Assembly (NCBI GenBank): GCA_030280995.1
Contig: JASXTE010000016.1
Location: forward strand, 23,444,501-23,508,500
Length of the DNA stretch: 64,000 nucleotides
Direction: 5' to 3'
Source of the DNA: Hemileia vastatrix
Lineage: Eukaryota; Basidiomycota; Pucciniomycetes; Pucciniales; Zaghouaniaceae
The notes beneath the pieces are model-generated. The model searched no databases and had not been told where the DNA came from. It saw only the letters and a list, made by a program, of their open reading frames with translations. Shown piece by piece: positions 10,777 through 22,343 of the stretch. A program made the position numbers and the translations under genes. The stretch's first letter is position 1. Every line of letters starts with the position of its first letter.

Positions 10777-13700
10777 GTGTGCAAAGCAAACTATCTTATC
10801 TCTCCCAGTGCACAGAACCTCCATGTCTTAAGGACTGGAGTTGCCTTTAACCACTTGAGATTCATTCTTTTTAAGGAGGATATCCCCTTCAGTTGTCTTA
10901 TAGACTCTGGAGCTTCAATTTCTTTTGTTAGTCTATCTTTTGCCGAGAAGCTTCAACTAACATTCACAGATATTGATCGAACTCCAATCTATTTGGTCGA
11001 ATCAGAGGAACCCAAATATTGGGTAAGTAAGAGAGTTTTATGGTTTTTCAACTTTCCGAACTTTCCCCCCTTTGAGTGGGAATTATCAGTCTTGGACGCC
11101 CCAAGGATGGACAATACCATTCTTGGAAATGACTTTTTAACGCATTGGAATCCCAAAATTGATTGGACTAAGGGATTGATCACCCCACGCTCTAAGTATA
11201 TTTCTGATTCTTCAATGCAGGTCAATAGGGAGTTAAACAACCCGCCTGACAACGTCCTGCTAGAGGACAAATCTCTGCCAGATGACTTGCAAGCATCTGT
11301 ACCTTCTTTAAATGAGCAATTGGCTAACCCTTCTAGCTCAATGACTTCACTCGAAGAGGATTTAAATTGTCTTGAAGTAATCGAATTCTGCTCTCTCAAT
11401 ACAGGTATCTCCTCGACAGATTCTCTCAAAGATGAAGAGGACGACCAAATCAATGTTGAAGACATTAAATCAACTCTACCAGAAATCTATCACGATTTCC
11501 TTGATGTTTTCTCAATCCACAAGGCCGATAAGTTACCACCTCATCGACCCTACGACTATCAAATAGAGTTAATAGGCCCAGTACCTCTGGCAGGTCCCGT
11601 TTATTCTTTGTCGAAGGGCAAATCTCAAGTTCTTCGAGACTACATTGCAGAGAATGTAGCCAAAGGTTTCATCAAAGCTAGTAAATCTCCAACCGGCTCC
11701 CCTGTCCTCTTTGTAAAAAAGAAGGACGGTAGTCTTAGGTTGTGTGTTGACTATAGAAAGCTCAACACAGTCACTAAGAAGAATGCATATCCTGTTCCTC
11801 CTATGTCATTACTTCTTACTCTTTTCAATGGTGCTAAATTCTTTTCTAAAATTGATCTTAGAGGCGCTTACAATCTGATTTGCATCGCAGAAGGTCATGA
11901 ACCACTGACTGCAATGCGCACTAGATTTGGTAGTTTTGAATATTTAGTTATGCCTTTTGGATTATGTAACGCACCTTCAACTTTTCAAACTTTTGTTAAT
12001 GACATCTTCCAAGATGTTGTCAAACAATTTGTTGTCATCTATTTAGATGATATTTTAATATTCTCGAAAACATTAAATAAACATATTCATCATGTTCGAC
12101 AGGTCCCAAATCCTCTTCGAGATCATGGTCTCTACGCCAAGCATAATAAATGCGAATTCCACCTCAAATCTATTGATTTTTTGGGTTTTACGTTTTCCAC
12201 TGATGGTTTAGTCATGGACAACAAAAAGGTCCAAAAAGTCCTTGAATGGCCTGAGCCCAAAACTGTTAAATCCCTCCAGGGATTTTTGGGTTTCGCAAAT
12301 TTCTATAGAAGATTTATTAAAGATTACTCTAAAACTATTTCCAATCTTACTTCTCTTCTTAGAAAAGACATTCCTTTTGTTTTTACTTCTACAGCACGAA
12401 AGGAATTTGAAGCACTAAAAACGGCGTTCACCACAGCCCCAATTCTTCGACATTTTGATCCTTCTGCTTTGACAATAGTTGAGACAGATGCAAGCGATTA
12501 TGCTATTGCAGGGGTTATCTCCCAATTAAATCCTGAAACAAAATTGTTTCATCCTGTTGCTTTTGAGTCACGCAAACTCATTGCAGCAGAATTACATTAT
12601 GAAATTCATGACAAAGAGCTTTTAGCTATTATCCATTGTCTTAAAAAATGGCGTTCTTTTCTTCTCAGCCTAGATAGTCCTTTTCAAATTTTAACAGATC
12701 ATAATGCTTTAAAATACTTCATGTCTTCCAAAGTGTTAACCAGGCGTCAAGCCAGGTGGGCTGAATTTTTGTCGGAATTTTTCTTCTCTATTTCCTATCG
12801 CCCAGGTAAAAACTGCATTGTCCCAGATATCTTGTCACGTTGGGACGACGTTTACCCACAGCGGGGGGACACATTTTCTGACAAGAACCCAGCAAATGTG
12901 CAATCAATCTTCAATGAATCAATGTTAACGACTCATCAACTTAATTCGATGACAATTCAATCTTTTCGAAATCCACTATCCAACATCCTTGAAGCTCAGT
13001 CGAAGGACAAATATTGTTTAGGGTTAAAAGACAAAATACTCTCGAAGAATGGGGCCAAAAGATTTAGTATTGAATCAGGTCTATTAGTCTTCAAAGGTAG
13101 AGTAGTCATACCCGACAACAATGAGATAAAATTATGGATTTTCAACAGTCGACATGATTCTCCATTAGCTGGTCATTTTGGGGTTGATAAAACCTACCAG
13201 TTAATAGCAAGGGATTTCTTCTGGCCAGGTATGACCAGGGAAATCAATGCCTATATAAAAGCTTGTTACAAATGTAATAGGAATGAGGCTCCCCGTCACC
13301 GGAAGTATGGGTTGCTTCAACCACTTCCTATTCCCTCTAAACCTTTAGAATCTTTATCGATGGATTTCATTTCTCAACTTCCTTTTTCTAATGATTTTGA
13401 TGCTATATTAGTAATAGTAGATAGATTTTCAAAAATGTCTATTTTCATTAAAACCACTACTACTGCTACAGCAGAAGATTTGTCAAAATTGTTTCTAGAA
13501 TATGTATTTTCATAACACGGCTTACCAAATGATATTATTTCAGATAGAGGCTCATTGTTTGTATCCACATTCTGGACCCAACTGTGTCGACAACTCAATA
13601 TCACGAGGAACCTCTCCACGGCCTATCACCCTGAAACCGATGGTCAAACAGAAAGAGTTAACCAAATCCTCGAACAATATCTTCGAATGTATGTCAGTTA

Positions 13701-14409
13701 CCAACAAGACAATTGGACCACATGGTTACCACTGGCCAAATTTGCTTATAATAACTCGACTCATTCTTTGACACGACAATCTCCCTTCGAAACCATTTAT
13801 GGACGACATCCTCGATTCAACTCAATCCATGTAGGAACTAATCATCCTGTGGAACATTATCTTCGAACTATATCACGGCTCCAAGAAGAACTTAAAAAAA
13901 ATTTGGAATCAGCGATTTGAAGATACAAGGAACAGGCCGACAAACATCGACAATCTGCTCCTTCCTTTAAACCAGGCCACAAAGTATGGCTCGACGCACG
14001 AAACATTTGAACAACATGACCATCAAAGAAACTGGCTGAAAAGCGCTTGGGACCATTCTAAATTGACTCTGAAGTCTCTAAAACTGCATTTCAACTCAAG
14101 TTACCTCCTAAATGGCAGGCGATTCACCCTGTTTTCCATGTATCTCTCCTGGAACTGGCTCGAGAAATATACCCGGGCAAGAACCAGCCCCCTCCGGAAC
14201 CGGTCGAAGTAGAAGATCATCTAGAGTGGGAAGTAAGTCGTATCATTGATTCAAGAATGCGCAAGGGGAAAATTCAATACCTCGTGGAATGGGAAGGCTT
14301 CCTCAATGACTCAGACAAAACATCCTGGGAACCAGCCATCAATGTTTCTAACGCCCCTGAACTCCTAAAATCTTTTCATTTGAAATATCCTTTAAAACCA
14401 AAACCTTAA
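10777..14409 (+). pseudogene. pol: pol of element A with C-terminal chromodomain
   Basis: The main open part reads 912 codons to TAA at 13515. In order: retropepsin (LIDSGASISF, ~10900), reverse transcriptase (FFSKIDLRGAYN; MPFGLCNAP; YLDD at 12040-12051), RNase H (ETDASDYAIAGVI), and integrase with the HHCC zinc finger (~13160-13290), first acidic residue in SMDFI, second in SDRGS and glutamate in DGQTERVNQ. Past the stop the frame runs on, broken by stops at ~13918, ~14008, ~14017 and ~14058. It ends in a chromodomain (VSRIIDSRMRKGKIQYLVEW, ~14230-14340) that targets integration to chromatin marks in this clade (Tf1/sushi-like chromoviruses). Inactive as it stands. Confidence 0.93.
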
Positions 14410-15377
14410 AATTTCTTTTATTTAAATTTTTTTTTCTTTTTCTTTCTTTCTTTTTCTCGTAAAAATCTAAAACACCTCTTAAATTTCTTAAGCCTTGTTT
14501 TCTTTTTTTTTTCTCCTCTTCTTTTCTTTCTTCTCCTTCTATAAAATTTCCTCCAAAACCAACTAAAAATAAAATCAAAATTAAAATTAAATAAAATAAA
14601 ATAAATAGAATAAATATAAATAATAAAATAAAATAAAATAAATAGAATAAACATAAATAATAAAATAAAATAAAAAACTCTTAAATCTCTCTAAATATTT
14701 TCTTTCTTTTCTTTTTCAATTCTCTAAATACATTCTTTCATTAAATTTACAATCATCTTTAAAATTTTCTTTTCTAAAAATTTATTCTTGCTTTAAAATT
14801 TTCTTTCCTTTGAACCATCAAATCTTGTACGACACGACCATTTCCTCGAACTTAACTTCAACCTCTAAATCTCCCTATAAAAATTCTTTGAACAAATGAT
14901 TCTTCTTTTCAAATTCTCTTTAAATTCTAAATTCTGTTTTTTCTTTTTTCTTTTCTTTCTTCTTCCTCTCTTTTCAACTAAAATTTCCTAAAAAAATCAA
15001 TCAACAACTTTTCGCAAAAAAAAAAATTCTTCTTTCATTAAATTCTCAATTCAACAAACTCATCTCAATCACCAACCGTTTCTTTTTCTCTCTCTTTTCT
15101 TACATAAATTTTTTATTTTAAAACTTAAAACTTCCTTCAACTAAATAAATTTTTCTTTCTTTATTTAAATTTCTTATTTCAAATTCTAAAAGCAAAATTT
15201 TACTTAAAACTTTTTTTTTTCTTTTTCTCTCTCTCCCAAATCTTATAAAATTAATAATATTCACCTACAATAAAAAAAAAAAAAAATAAAAAAATAAAAT
15301 AAGACTAAAATACAATTCTACTTTTCTACTTCTTTACATCTCTCTTTTTTATTTCAAATTTTTTCTTTTAATTTTTC
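14410..15377. repeat. Pyrimidine-rich low-complexity tract of A
   Basis: Nearly 1 kb of C/T-rich and A/T-rich simple sequence on the plus strand (CTTTTC, AATAAAATA runs). Minus-strand frames here are composed of Lys/Glu or Phe/Ile runs and are not genes. Confidence 0.7.
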
Positions 15378-15989
15378 TCAAACCAATCTTTTCATTTTCT
15401 CCAAAACTACCCTTAACTCCTTCCTGCATTTGTCAAATACCTCCTCCTCTCCTACCGGAACCACCTCTCCAATCTCCAAGAGTTCCTCTTCCACGTCGAA
15501 GGAAGCAGAGTTGATAATTGTGTCGACCTCCCCACACAACTCTTCTGCGAACTTTACTCGTCAACCTTGACGAGGTTTCTTTGACCACACCCGGTCCAGT
15601 GTGTCTTCAGGCTCTTCAACTACACCCGTGACCGGAGGGTTTGCCTCAGTTGGTAAAAGCGGCGCAGGCTCCCCAATCGGGTCTTCAATGGTATTTGATG
15701 TCTAAACAAAACTCATCAGTAACCTCATTGTTAAAAAACTTACCTCGAAGATGGGGTCAGGTTCTAAGAATAACCTTGGCGCCACCTCTACCTCTGCTTC
15801 TCTTTCCTCCTCGTCGTCTTCAATGACCACCCGTTGTTTCTTGGGTGCCCGCCCTGGAACAGGGACTTCATCTTCATCTTCCTCCACCAATTTGTCGACC
15901 TCTTCTTCAACACCCCGCTTCAAACTCATGGCCTGGTTTACCCAGGTTGTGATCTCATTGTTGTGCTCCTTATCATTCTCCCCCACCAG
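15378..15989 (-). pseudogene. Antisense intron-containing gene fragment in the 3' region of A
   Basis: Exon 15989-15744 encodes GENDKEHNNEITTWVNQAMS, then an acidic and basic stretch (EEDEDEVPVPG, PKKQR). A 42-bp GT-AG intron (15743-15702) leads to exon 15701-15378, which ends KMKRLV and TGA. The frame is preserved across the intron. One TGA at 15561-15563 stands where CGA is expected. The frame stays open upstream until it merges with LTR sequence, so the 5' part of the gene is missing. It may be a normal antisense accessory gene of this gypsy family, as in element B, or a captured host fragment. No domain recognised; a PKKQR nuclear-localisation-like patch is visible. Confidence 0.5.
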
Positions 15990-16353
15990 GGTTGGGTATT
16001 TGGTTCGATATTCCTTAGAATTAAATTATAAAACGTATTTACATTAATAGTGGTAAAATCTTTAAGTTAAATCATTGTTATTGTATCTTTCTTTTATCTT
16101 CTCAATATTCATTTCTAAATCCTAAATCTTTGATTATTGAGTTTCCAACCCTTTGTGAGATCTTAAGAATTCCTATTACCTTTGAAACTATTTTATAATT
16201 CTTCTCGAACGAACCTCGAACCTGTAGCTCTTACTTTGAGTGACCTTTGAATCACTTCCTCGAATCATTCCTCTGTGCTTCGAAGAAGTTTCTAAATCTC
16301 TCATCTCACTTCCAGGAACATCCTCGACCTTGTGCGTAGGTTGTCCGGTGACA
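15987..16353 (+). repeat. Truncated 3' LTR of element A
   Basis: It matches 9139-9503 of the 5' LTR with few differences and lacks the first ~400 bp. The breakpoint falls at a shared GGGTTGG word. It is followed by the duplication GGAAA. Confidence 0.88.
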
Positions 16354-16358
16354 GGAAA

Positions 16359-16968
16359 GAAAAATTTGATATTAGTTCTAAGAATATCTACATATATTTT
16401 CTTGCCAAGTTGGTAACATAAGGTTAAACTGTAGTATCTCAATTATTACACTAGACTACATAGATATTTGATAAAACATACAATTCAAATCAATTTTAAT
16501 ATTATTAAGATCACCATAAGTGTCTGTCCAAAGACTTACAAAAAGTATGTTAGTATCAAGACATCCTTCTAGGTAGTAGTTTCAATTTGGATTTTGAACT
16601 GACATCTAAAGCATTTTACTTATAGACAGAAACATAAATAAGTGTAATAAGAGTGAAAATATTCTATTTTGTGATTTTAATGTAACAATAAAGCACATTT
16701 TTATTGAGAAAATTTTTCTTCCTCCACAAACCAACTTTTCTCTATAGGCTCAAGATTTATTTTTAAATCATATTATTCATTTCAGTTATCATTGATTTAC
16801 TTCCAATATTTTTTAAAAAGATAATAATAATACATGTGAAAGAATTATGAGCTTAGCATAGAATATGCTAAAAAGTTATTTTGTCGTTTTATTCAAAACT
16901 GATTATTCATTTTTTGCTTCAATTCATCTTTTAACAACCTCTATCTTCAGATACTATTCTTACATAAT
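16359..16968. other. AT-rich upstream region of the ATPase gene
   Basis: No long frame. Joining 8732 to 16359 (removing element A) gives a short open stretch (PILWKEKFDISSKNIYIYF) ending near a GT. This could be a lost upstream exon, but support is weak. Confidence 0.3.
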
Positions 16969-19900
16969 ATGTCAAGTCTCAGATGTTTTGAACAGTCCTC
17001 AATAACAATCGATCAAATTTATATGAATGTAATTTCAAGATTTCAAAACTCACCAACCCCCACAATTTTACAGCGAGGCCATTTGAATGTTCATATTTTT
17101 GGACTATTTGAGGAAAGAAAACCAGCCCTTGTTGGTAATCTTTCTCAAGTGCAGAGTAAGCACATTGGACCACTATTGGGTTACATTTGGTCTGGATCTC
17201 ATCATTTAAACCAAAGAAGTGCCTTGAATCCTATGAAGCCTTTCTATTTTCATGCTTACTTGGTTCCAGTTTTTGGTAATCAGTATCAAATTTGGGGATG
17301 CCTCTTTTCTTCAAGTACACTAATCAGTCTTGCTAAAGAAGAATTTTCTTCTGCTCAAATTGTCACCGGACAACCTACGCACAAGGTCGAGGATTTTCCT
17401 GTAAGTGAGATGAGGGATTTTAGAAACTTCTTCGAAGCACAGAGGAATGATTCGAGGAAATGATTCGAAGGTTACTCGAAGTAAAAGCTATAGGTTTGAG
17501 GTTCGATTCGAGAAGAATTATAAACTAGTTCCAAGGTAATAATAATTCTTAAAATCTCACGAAGGGTTGGAAACTCAATAATCAAAGATTTAGGATTTAG
17601 AAATGAATATTTGAGAAGGTAAAAGAAAGATACAATAACAATGATTTAACTTTTTAAGGTTTTTACCACTATTTAATGTAAATACGATATTATAATTTAA
17701 TTCTAAGGAATATCGAACCAAATACCCAACTCCTTTTATATCCTTTGTTCCTCCTCGCATTGACCTCCCTTCCATCACAGCATTCCCGTTCCATTGACGA
17801 TTACTAACATACACTTAGACCCTCTCTACTAAATATCCGTTCATGCTCATTTTGTCCCTTTTTAATTAATTAACAAAACTTTAATGAAAAAAAACTACTA
17901 CTATACTATTTCGTTGATCCTAGCGCTGTGCGTCGCTTATTGAAAAGGACTAAGGTACCCTATTGGGAGATTGACTAATTTAGATTTAGAGTTTAGGCTA
18001 GCGCAGTTAAATAGCAGTACACAAAGGAAAATCGCAGTTGCTATGGAGAATTGCTTTCTGCGCTTCGAGTATAGATTTAGGACTCGATATTATTGATTTG
18101 TTGAGTTAATTTCGCTTCGAGTGTCACGTGGCGCGTGACACAAATCAATTTATGTCTGATCCTGAACTACGACTCCACTATCTTTTTTAATATCCCGCAT
18201 GTAATTTTTGAAGGCTCTTTCCAAATATCTCAGAGTAGTCAAGATTGGAAATCTGATCAACTTATCCAAGGAATCAAAAAAGTTCTCAAAACACATCAAC
18301 TTCAAGCAATAAATTTTATGATTGACAATGAACAAATGTTAAAGGAAAAGTTGGATATCATGTGGAGGAACCAGGACAACCATTGGCTTAGAACTGGATT
18401 CAATGACTATAATGATCAGTTTCCTAACAATCAATTAACCACTGAAGGAAATGGGTCAATACTTGCTGATGATATGGGTTTGGGAAAGACGCTTTCAACT
18501 CTTTCTCTTATAAGTGCAACTCAAAGTGAAGCAAGACAATTCCAGGTATTGGAAAATCAAGAAGGTATTAATCGGAGTTCAGCCACACTGATTATATGCC
18601 CCCTGGCAACACTATCAAATTGTATCAATGAAATAAATGTGCAATTTGAAGATAATGAGCTTCCTTTCAAGGTTCTTTATGGGAAGGATTGTCAAAATAC
18701 TAATGTCAATGAGCTACAGGACACTGCTATTGTTTTAACAACCTATGAAACAGCTTGCCTAAAGATGTCAAAAAATCAAAGCCAAAAAAAGATACCGGTG
18801 ACTCAAAAGCTCTTTTGGTATAGAGTTGTTTTAGATGAAGCTCAGTTAGTGCCCATTTCTATATCTAAAACTTAAAACTTAATTTTTATAATCAATTTTT
18901 ATAAATATTCTTTTAGTTACATTAAAAATCCTTACTCGCAGAGGGATCAAACAATATTTGACTTGGAATCCCAACACCGACTATTCTTGACTGGAACTCC
19001 ACTTCAGAACAGGCCCACTGACCTTCAAAGTCTCATATTTTTTCTTAGAATCGAAAAGTGGCAAGAAGACTGGTTATGGAAGAATTTCCTTTTTCCAGGT
19101 TTGCAAAAAGGAAAGGCTAATTCTATTAAATCAATCAATCACTTAATGAAAGTCATAAGCCTACATAGAACAAAGGATGCAATTTTGTCTCTTCCAAAAA
19201 AGATTCAAAGGGGGATATCGGTTCAATTAGCAGATCCATGGAGGTCTAACCTTGATGTGCTTCAAGAAGGATTCACTGAGCGATATGGGCCCTCCAGAAG
19301 CACTGACATCCCTTGGGACTCATCTGAGTTTCTAAGAGAGCTGATGATTTTAAGAAAATTCTGCAACCATCCAATCTACAAAAATCTGGATGAAACTCCA
19401 ACTTTTAATTTCACCTGGCAGCATTCCGCAAAGATTTGTCATCTTATAGGCCACTTAAAAAACTTTTTTTCTGGTGAAAGGGGTATACATTTTCCAAAAG
19501 CTGTTATATTCTCCAACTTTGCAGACTTTTTGCAGATGTAAGTGATTCTATAATGAATTGTTTTACAAAATTGTGTTGGCTTATTAAAGACAATTTTCTA
19601 ATATTTCAAAATAGAATAAAAATGGCTTTAGATGACCACAATATAAGGTATACCCAGCTTATGGGTAAACTCAGCAGGACAAAGCGAGACAAAAATATGC
19701 ATGAATTTGATTTTAATAAAAATTGCCAAATTTTGGTTGGAACGATTCAGGCTGCAGGAGTGGGTATAGATCTCAAGTGTGCTCAAAATGTATATATAAT
19801 GGTGAGCTCAATGTCTTTTATTTCATATTAAGAAAAAAAATATTAAATTTTTTATATGTTCAATGTTGAAATAGGAGCCAAATTGGAATCCAGCAGTTGA

Positions 19901-20182
19901 GCAGCAGGCTGTTGATTGGCTGTATAGGATGGGGCAGCAAAATGAAGTAAATGTTTTGAATTATTTTGTACAAGGAAGTATAGAATTCAGCATGTATAAG
20001 ATTCAAAGGGAAAAAATGGAGCCAACAATGTAAGCCAAATTTCATTTCCATAAATTTTAATGATAATAGTAATCATTAAAATTATGTTTTTGTTTTCAAG
20101 GCTAAGTGTCCCAAACAGTGGAAATGAGGAGTATGAGTGTGCAAACATATTATTAAGGGAGTTTTTCAATCACTCACATTAG
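16969..20182 (+). pseudogene. SNF2-family (Rad5/Rad16-like) DNA-dependent ATPase, split by a solo LTR
   Basis: Exons 16969-17360 plus 18146-18844, 18917-19537, 19615-19801, 19875-20029 and 20101-20182 sum to 2,136 nt, exactly 712 codons with the stop. The only break is the solo LTR at 17361-18140 and one copy of its CAAAT duplication. Motifs in order: I (LADDMGLGKT), Ia/Ib region (LIICPLATL), II (LDEAH, the His codon split by intron 18845-18916), III (FLTGTPLQN), V (QAAGVGIDL) and VI (QQAVDWLYRMGQ). These define a SNF2 remodeller/translocase; the short protein without a RING finger fits cargo-type copies. It acts on DNA or chromatin in the nucleus. Start ATG at 16969 is chosen because no upstream frame is continuous. 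Expression as an intact protein is unlikely. Confidence 0.9.
17361..18140 (-). mobile_element. Solo LTR of the element A family inside the ATPase gene
   Basis: 780 bp, the reverse complement of the A-type LTR, bounded by TGTCACCGG and GCGCGTGACA. CAAAT is duplicated on both sides (17356-17360 and 18141-18145). Removing it with one CAAAT makes the SNF2 reading frame continuous. A solo LTR arises by recombination between the two LTRs of a full element. Confidence 0.95.
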
Positions 20183-21255
20183 AGGAAGAAAGAATTTCAA
20201 GGAGAGCAGGTAAATTTATGTGATTTTGAGGATTTAAAAGTCTGAGTAGTTGAGGATTTAGAGATGCAAGATATAAGGGAGAATAACAGTCATTCGGCAA
20301 ACCCCAGGGGACATGAGAAGGATTAAGGTTAGGGGATAATGTTGAAACCAAACTGATTATTTTGTACAAGGCCAAGTCCTTTAGCACACTTCCAGAGTAG
20401 GTTGAAGTATCTCAAATATCAAAGTGTTGTTGGTCAAGATATTTTGCAACTTTAGAAAAATCTTCAGACCTCCATTGCATTAAGATACATCTTAACAATC
20501 CATCATTATCAATTTCGGTGTCTGAACAACACTTGATGTTTGTGAAAAGGTTGTGATAAGCTTCACAATGTGGAAGTTGTTTAAGAAGTTTAGTTTGATT
20601 AACTGAATTCTAAGAATTTTTTTTATTTGAAATAAAGGTCGTAAATAAAAACGGTTGAAAAAAAGGGGATTTTCATACTTTTTTTTATTCTCTATTTATG
20701 CTTTCTCATTTTGATTATTTCTTGAGAGCTATGAGAATCTTTCCCAAGTCTTAATTTATTTGCATGACCTAAAAACCAACGGTGAGGAACTCCCATTTGA
20801 GTTGAGTGAATTGGATATACAATCAAATTATTGGTTTTTAAGGCATTGTCCCAGTGTTTAATGAGAATATTTGCCAAGACCTGGTTCCATTTGTCAAACC
20901 AATTTAGGTTACAAGCAAAAGTTGACCCTGGGAAACCGCACATGCAAAGGTGGTCAATAAAAGATTCACGGAAAATTGGTAGAAACTTTTCCGAAACCGC
21001 TGAATTTGATTCTGGATGAGGTAGTTCAAAGGCGATGTTGCATGAATTCATGTCAAGTGATGAAAATCTGTCTAATTGCTCTTCAGTAGAATTTTGTTTC
21101 CATCCATTTGATTCTGGTGACATATCCAAAAGTGAACGACAAAAATTGTGTATAGATCTACAAAAGTGAGAATTGAATGGAGGTAAAGTCTCATTAAAAA
21201 TTCTATTAAGTGTTTGTGTGTTTGTGGGCAGGTTTCCATGAAGAAAGTAAGAGCT
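20166..21255 (-). pseudogene. Unrecognised gene, minus strand, converging on the ATPase gene
   Basis: A first exon starts near 21255 after a CCCTAG-like acceptor and reads through to a stop at 20692 (~185 codons, e.g. IDHLCMCGFPGSTFACNLNW, FDKWNQVLANILIKHWDNAL). A second exon starts near 20600 after an AATTCAG acceptor and reads QTKLLKQLPHCEAYHNLF to a final TGA at 20166. It holds one internal TGA at 20412-20414, where CGA is expected. The donor of the first exon is not clear (a GTATG lies beyond the stop), and upstream exons may exist. Composition is that of a soluble globular protein; no domain was recognised. It ends 17 bp inside the 3' end of the ATPase gene on the other strand. Confidence 0.5.
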
Positions 21256-22343
21256 ACTAGGGTTTATAAAGAATTAGATTAAGAAAGTGTTCAATTAAAT
21301 TAAACAAAGAGGAAGGATAAATTGTTGAGCTCCAAAACTTTATGATCAAAGTTGATTTAAGGAGAAATATCACAAAAATTAAGAATAAGAAATATTTCAA
21401 CTTTATGGCATTATAATATGCATAAATTATATTTTTATATGCAATTTGAACTCAAAAGGAATGGTATAAAATTAAGAGAATGATTATGTGATAAAAGCAG
21501 ACTCATTTGAGAAACAGATTTTTTTTTCTTTTCAAAAAATTCTTCCACAAAAATAATTTGATAAATGTGAGGCTATTTTCATTTTTTGATTACCAAAAAT
21601 TTTTTTTTGGTCCAATATGATAGTAATACATATTCCATTGAGTAATTTTTTTTCAACATGAATAAATAGACTAGAGTGTCACTTCATCACATTAATGTAT
21701 AAAAATTTATACAAGGTTTCAGATTTTTTGTAATGCTTTAAGGTTTACACTTTTGTAGCATCTATTATTTGAGTATTTTTGATTTTTTCTTTATGGAAAA
21801 TTCTACCTAGTACAGACCAATTTTCAAAGTGAAAGAAATATTTTTGTGATTGTTTTTTACAAAATATTAACCTTATTTTTGGTTTTAACTTTGATTTTTG
21901 GGGTAATTTTTAAAATAATTATGTTAAAAATATGGATTAATTTTCTTATAGTCCATAACTAAGAATTTTTATCAAAATCAAATAATTATAGGGTAGTTAG
22001 ATATAACTCGGAAGGCAATTGATAGAAAAATAATTAAGATGCTTGTGCATACAATAGAATTTTTTCTATGATAGAAAATAATTTGATAAACATACATGCA
22101 TTGTTGTACAAATGCAGAGAGTATACAGAATACAAATAAAGTAGACTGCATAACTTTTAATAAATATATAATTTATCTGATTAAAAATGAAACATTTAAA
22201 ATTAAATAATTTCAACACATATTCCATCATATTCTTTTGATACAAAAATGTAGCTTATATTAGCTAGTGCCTTTCAAAAAAAGGAATACCTTAAATCTGT
22301 AACTTCCAATAGCTAACTTATTCCTACAATTATCACAATTACA
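21256..22343. other. AT-rich intergenic spacer
   Basis: No convincing gene or repeat; it may contain the divergent promoters of the minus-strand gene and the transposase. Confidence 0.35.

Larger units (their letters stand above)
8733..16353 (+). mobile_element. Gypsy element A, chromodomain class, decayed
   Basis: The 5' LTR is complete (8733-9503), the 3' LTR keeps only its last 367 bp (15987-16353). The outer flanks are GGAAA on both sides (8728-8732 and 16354-16358), a 5-bp duplication that shows both ends belong to one insertion. The interior holds gag, pol with a C-terminal chromodomain, a pyrimidine-rich tract and an antisense gene fragment. Many stops, mostly TGA where CGA is expected, make it non-autonomous. 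No tRNA-primed binding site starting TGG is seen after the 5' LTR. Confidence 0.9.

Noticed and set aside
14348..14654. Minus-strand Lys/Glu-rich and Phe/Ile-rich frames
   Set aside because: By-products of a pyrimidine-rich simple-sequence tract.
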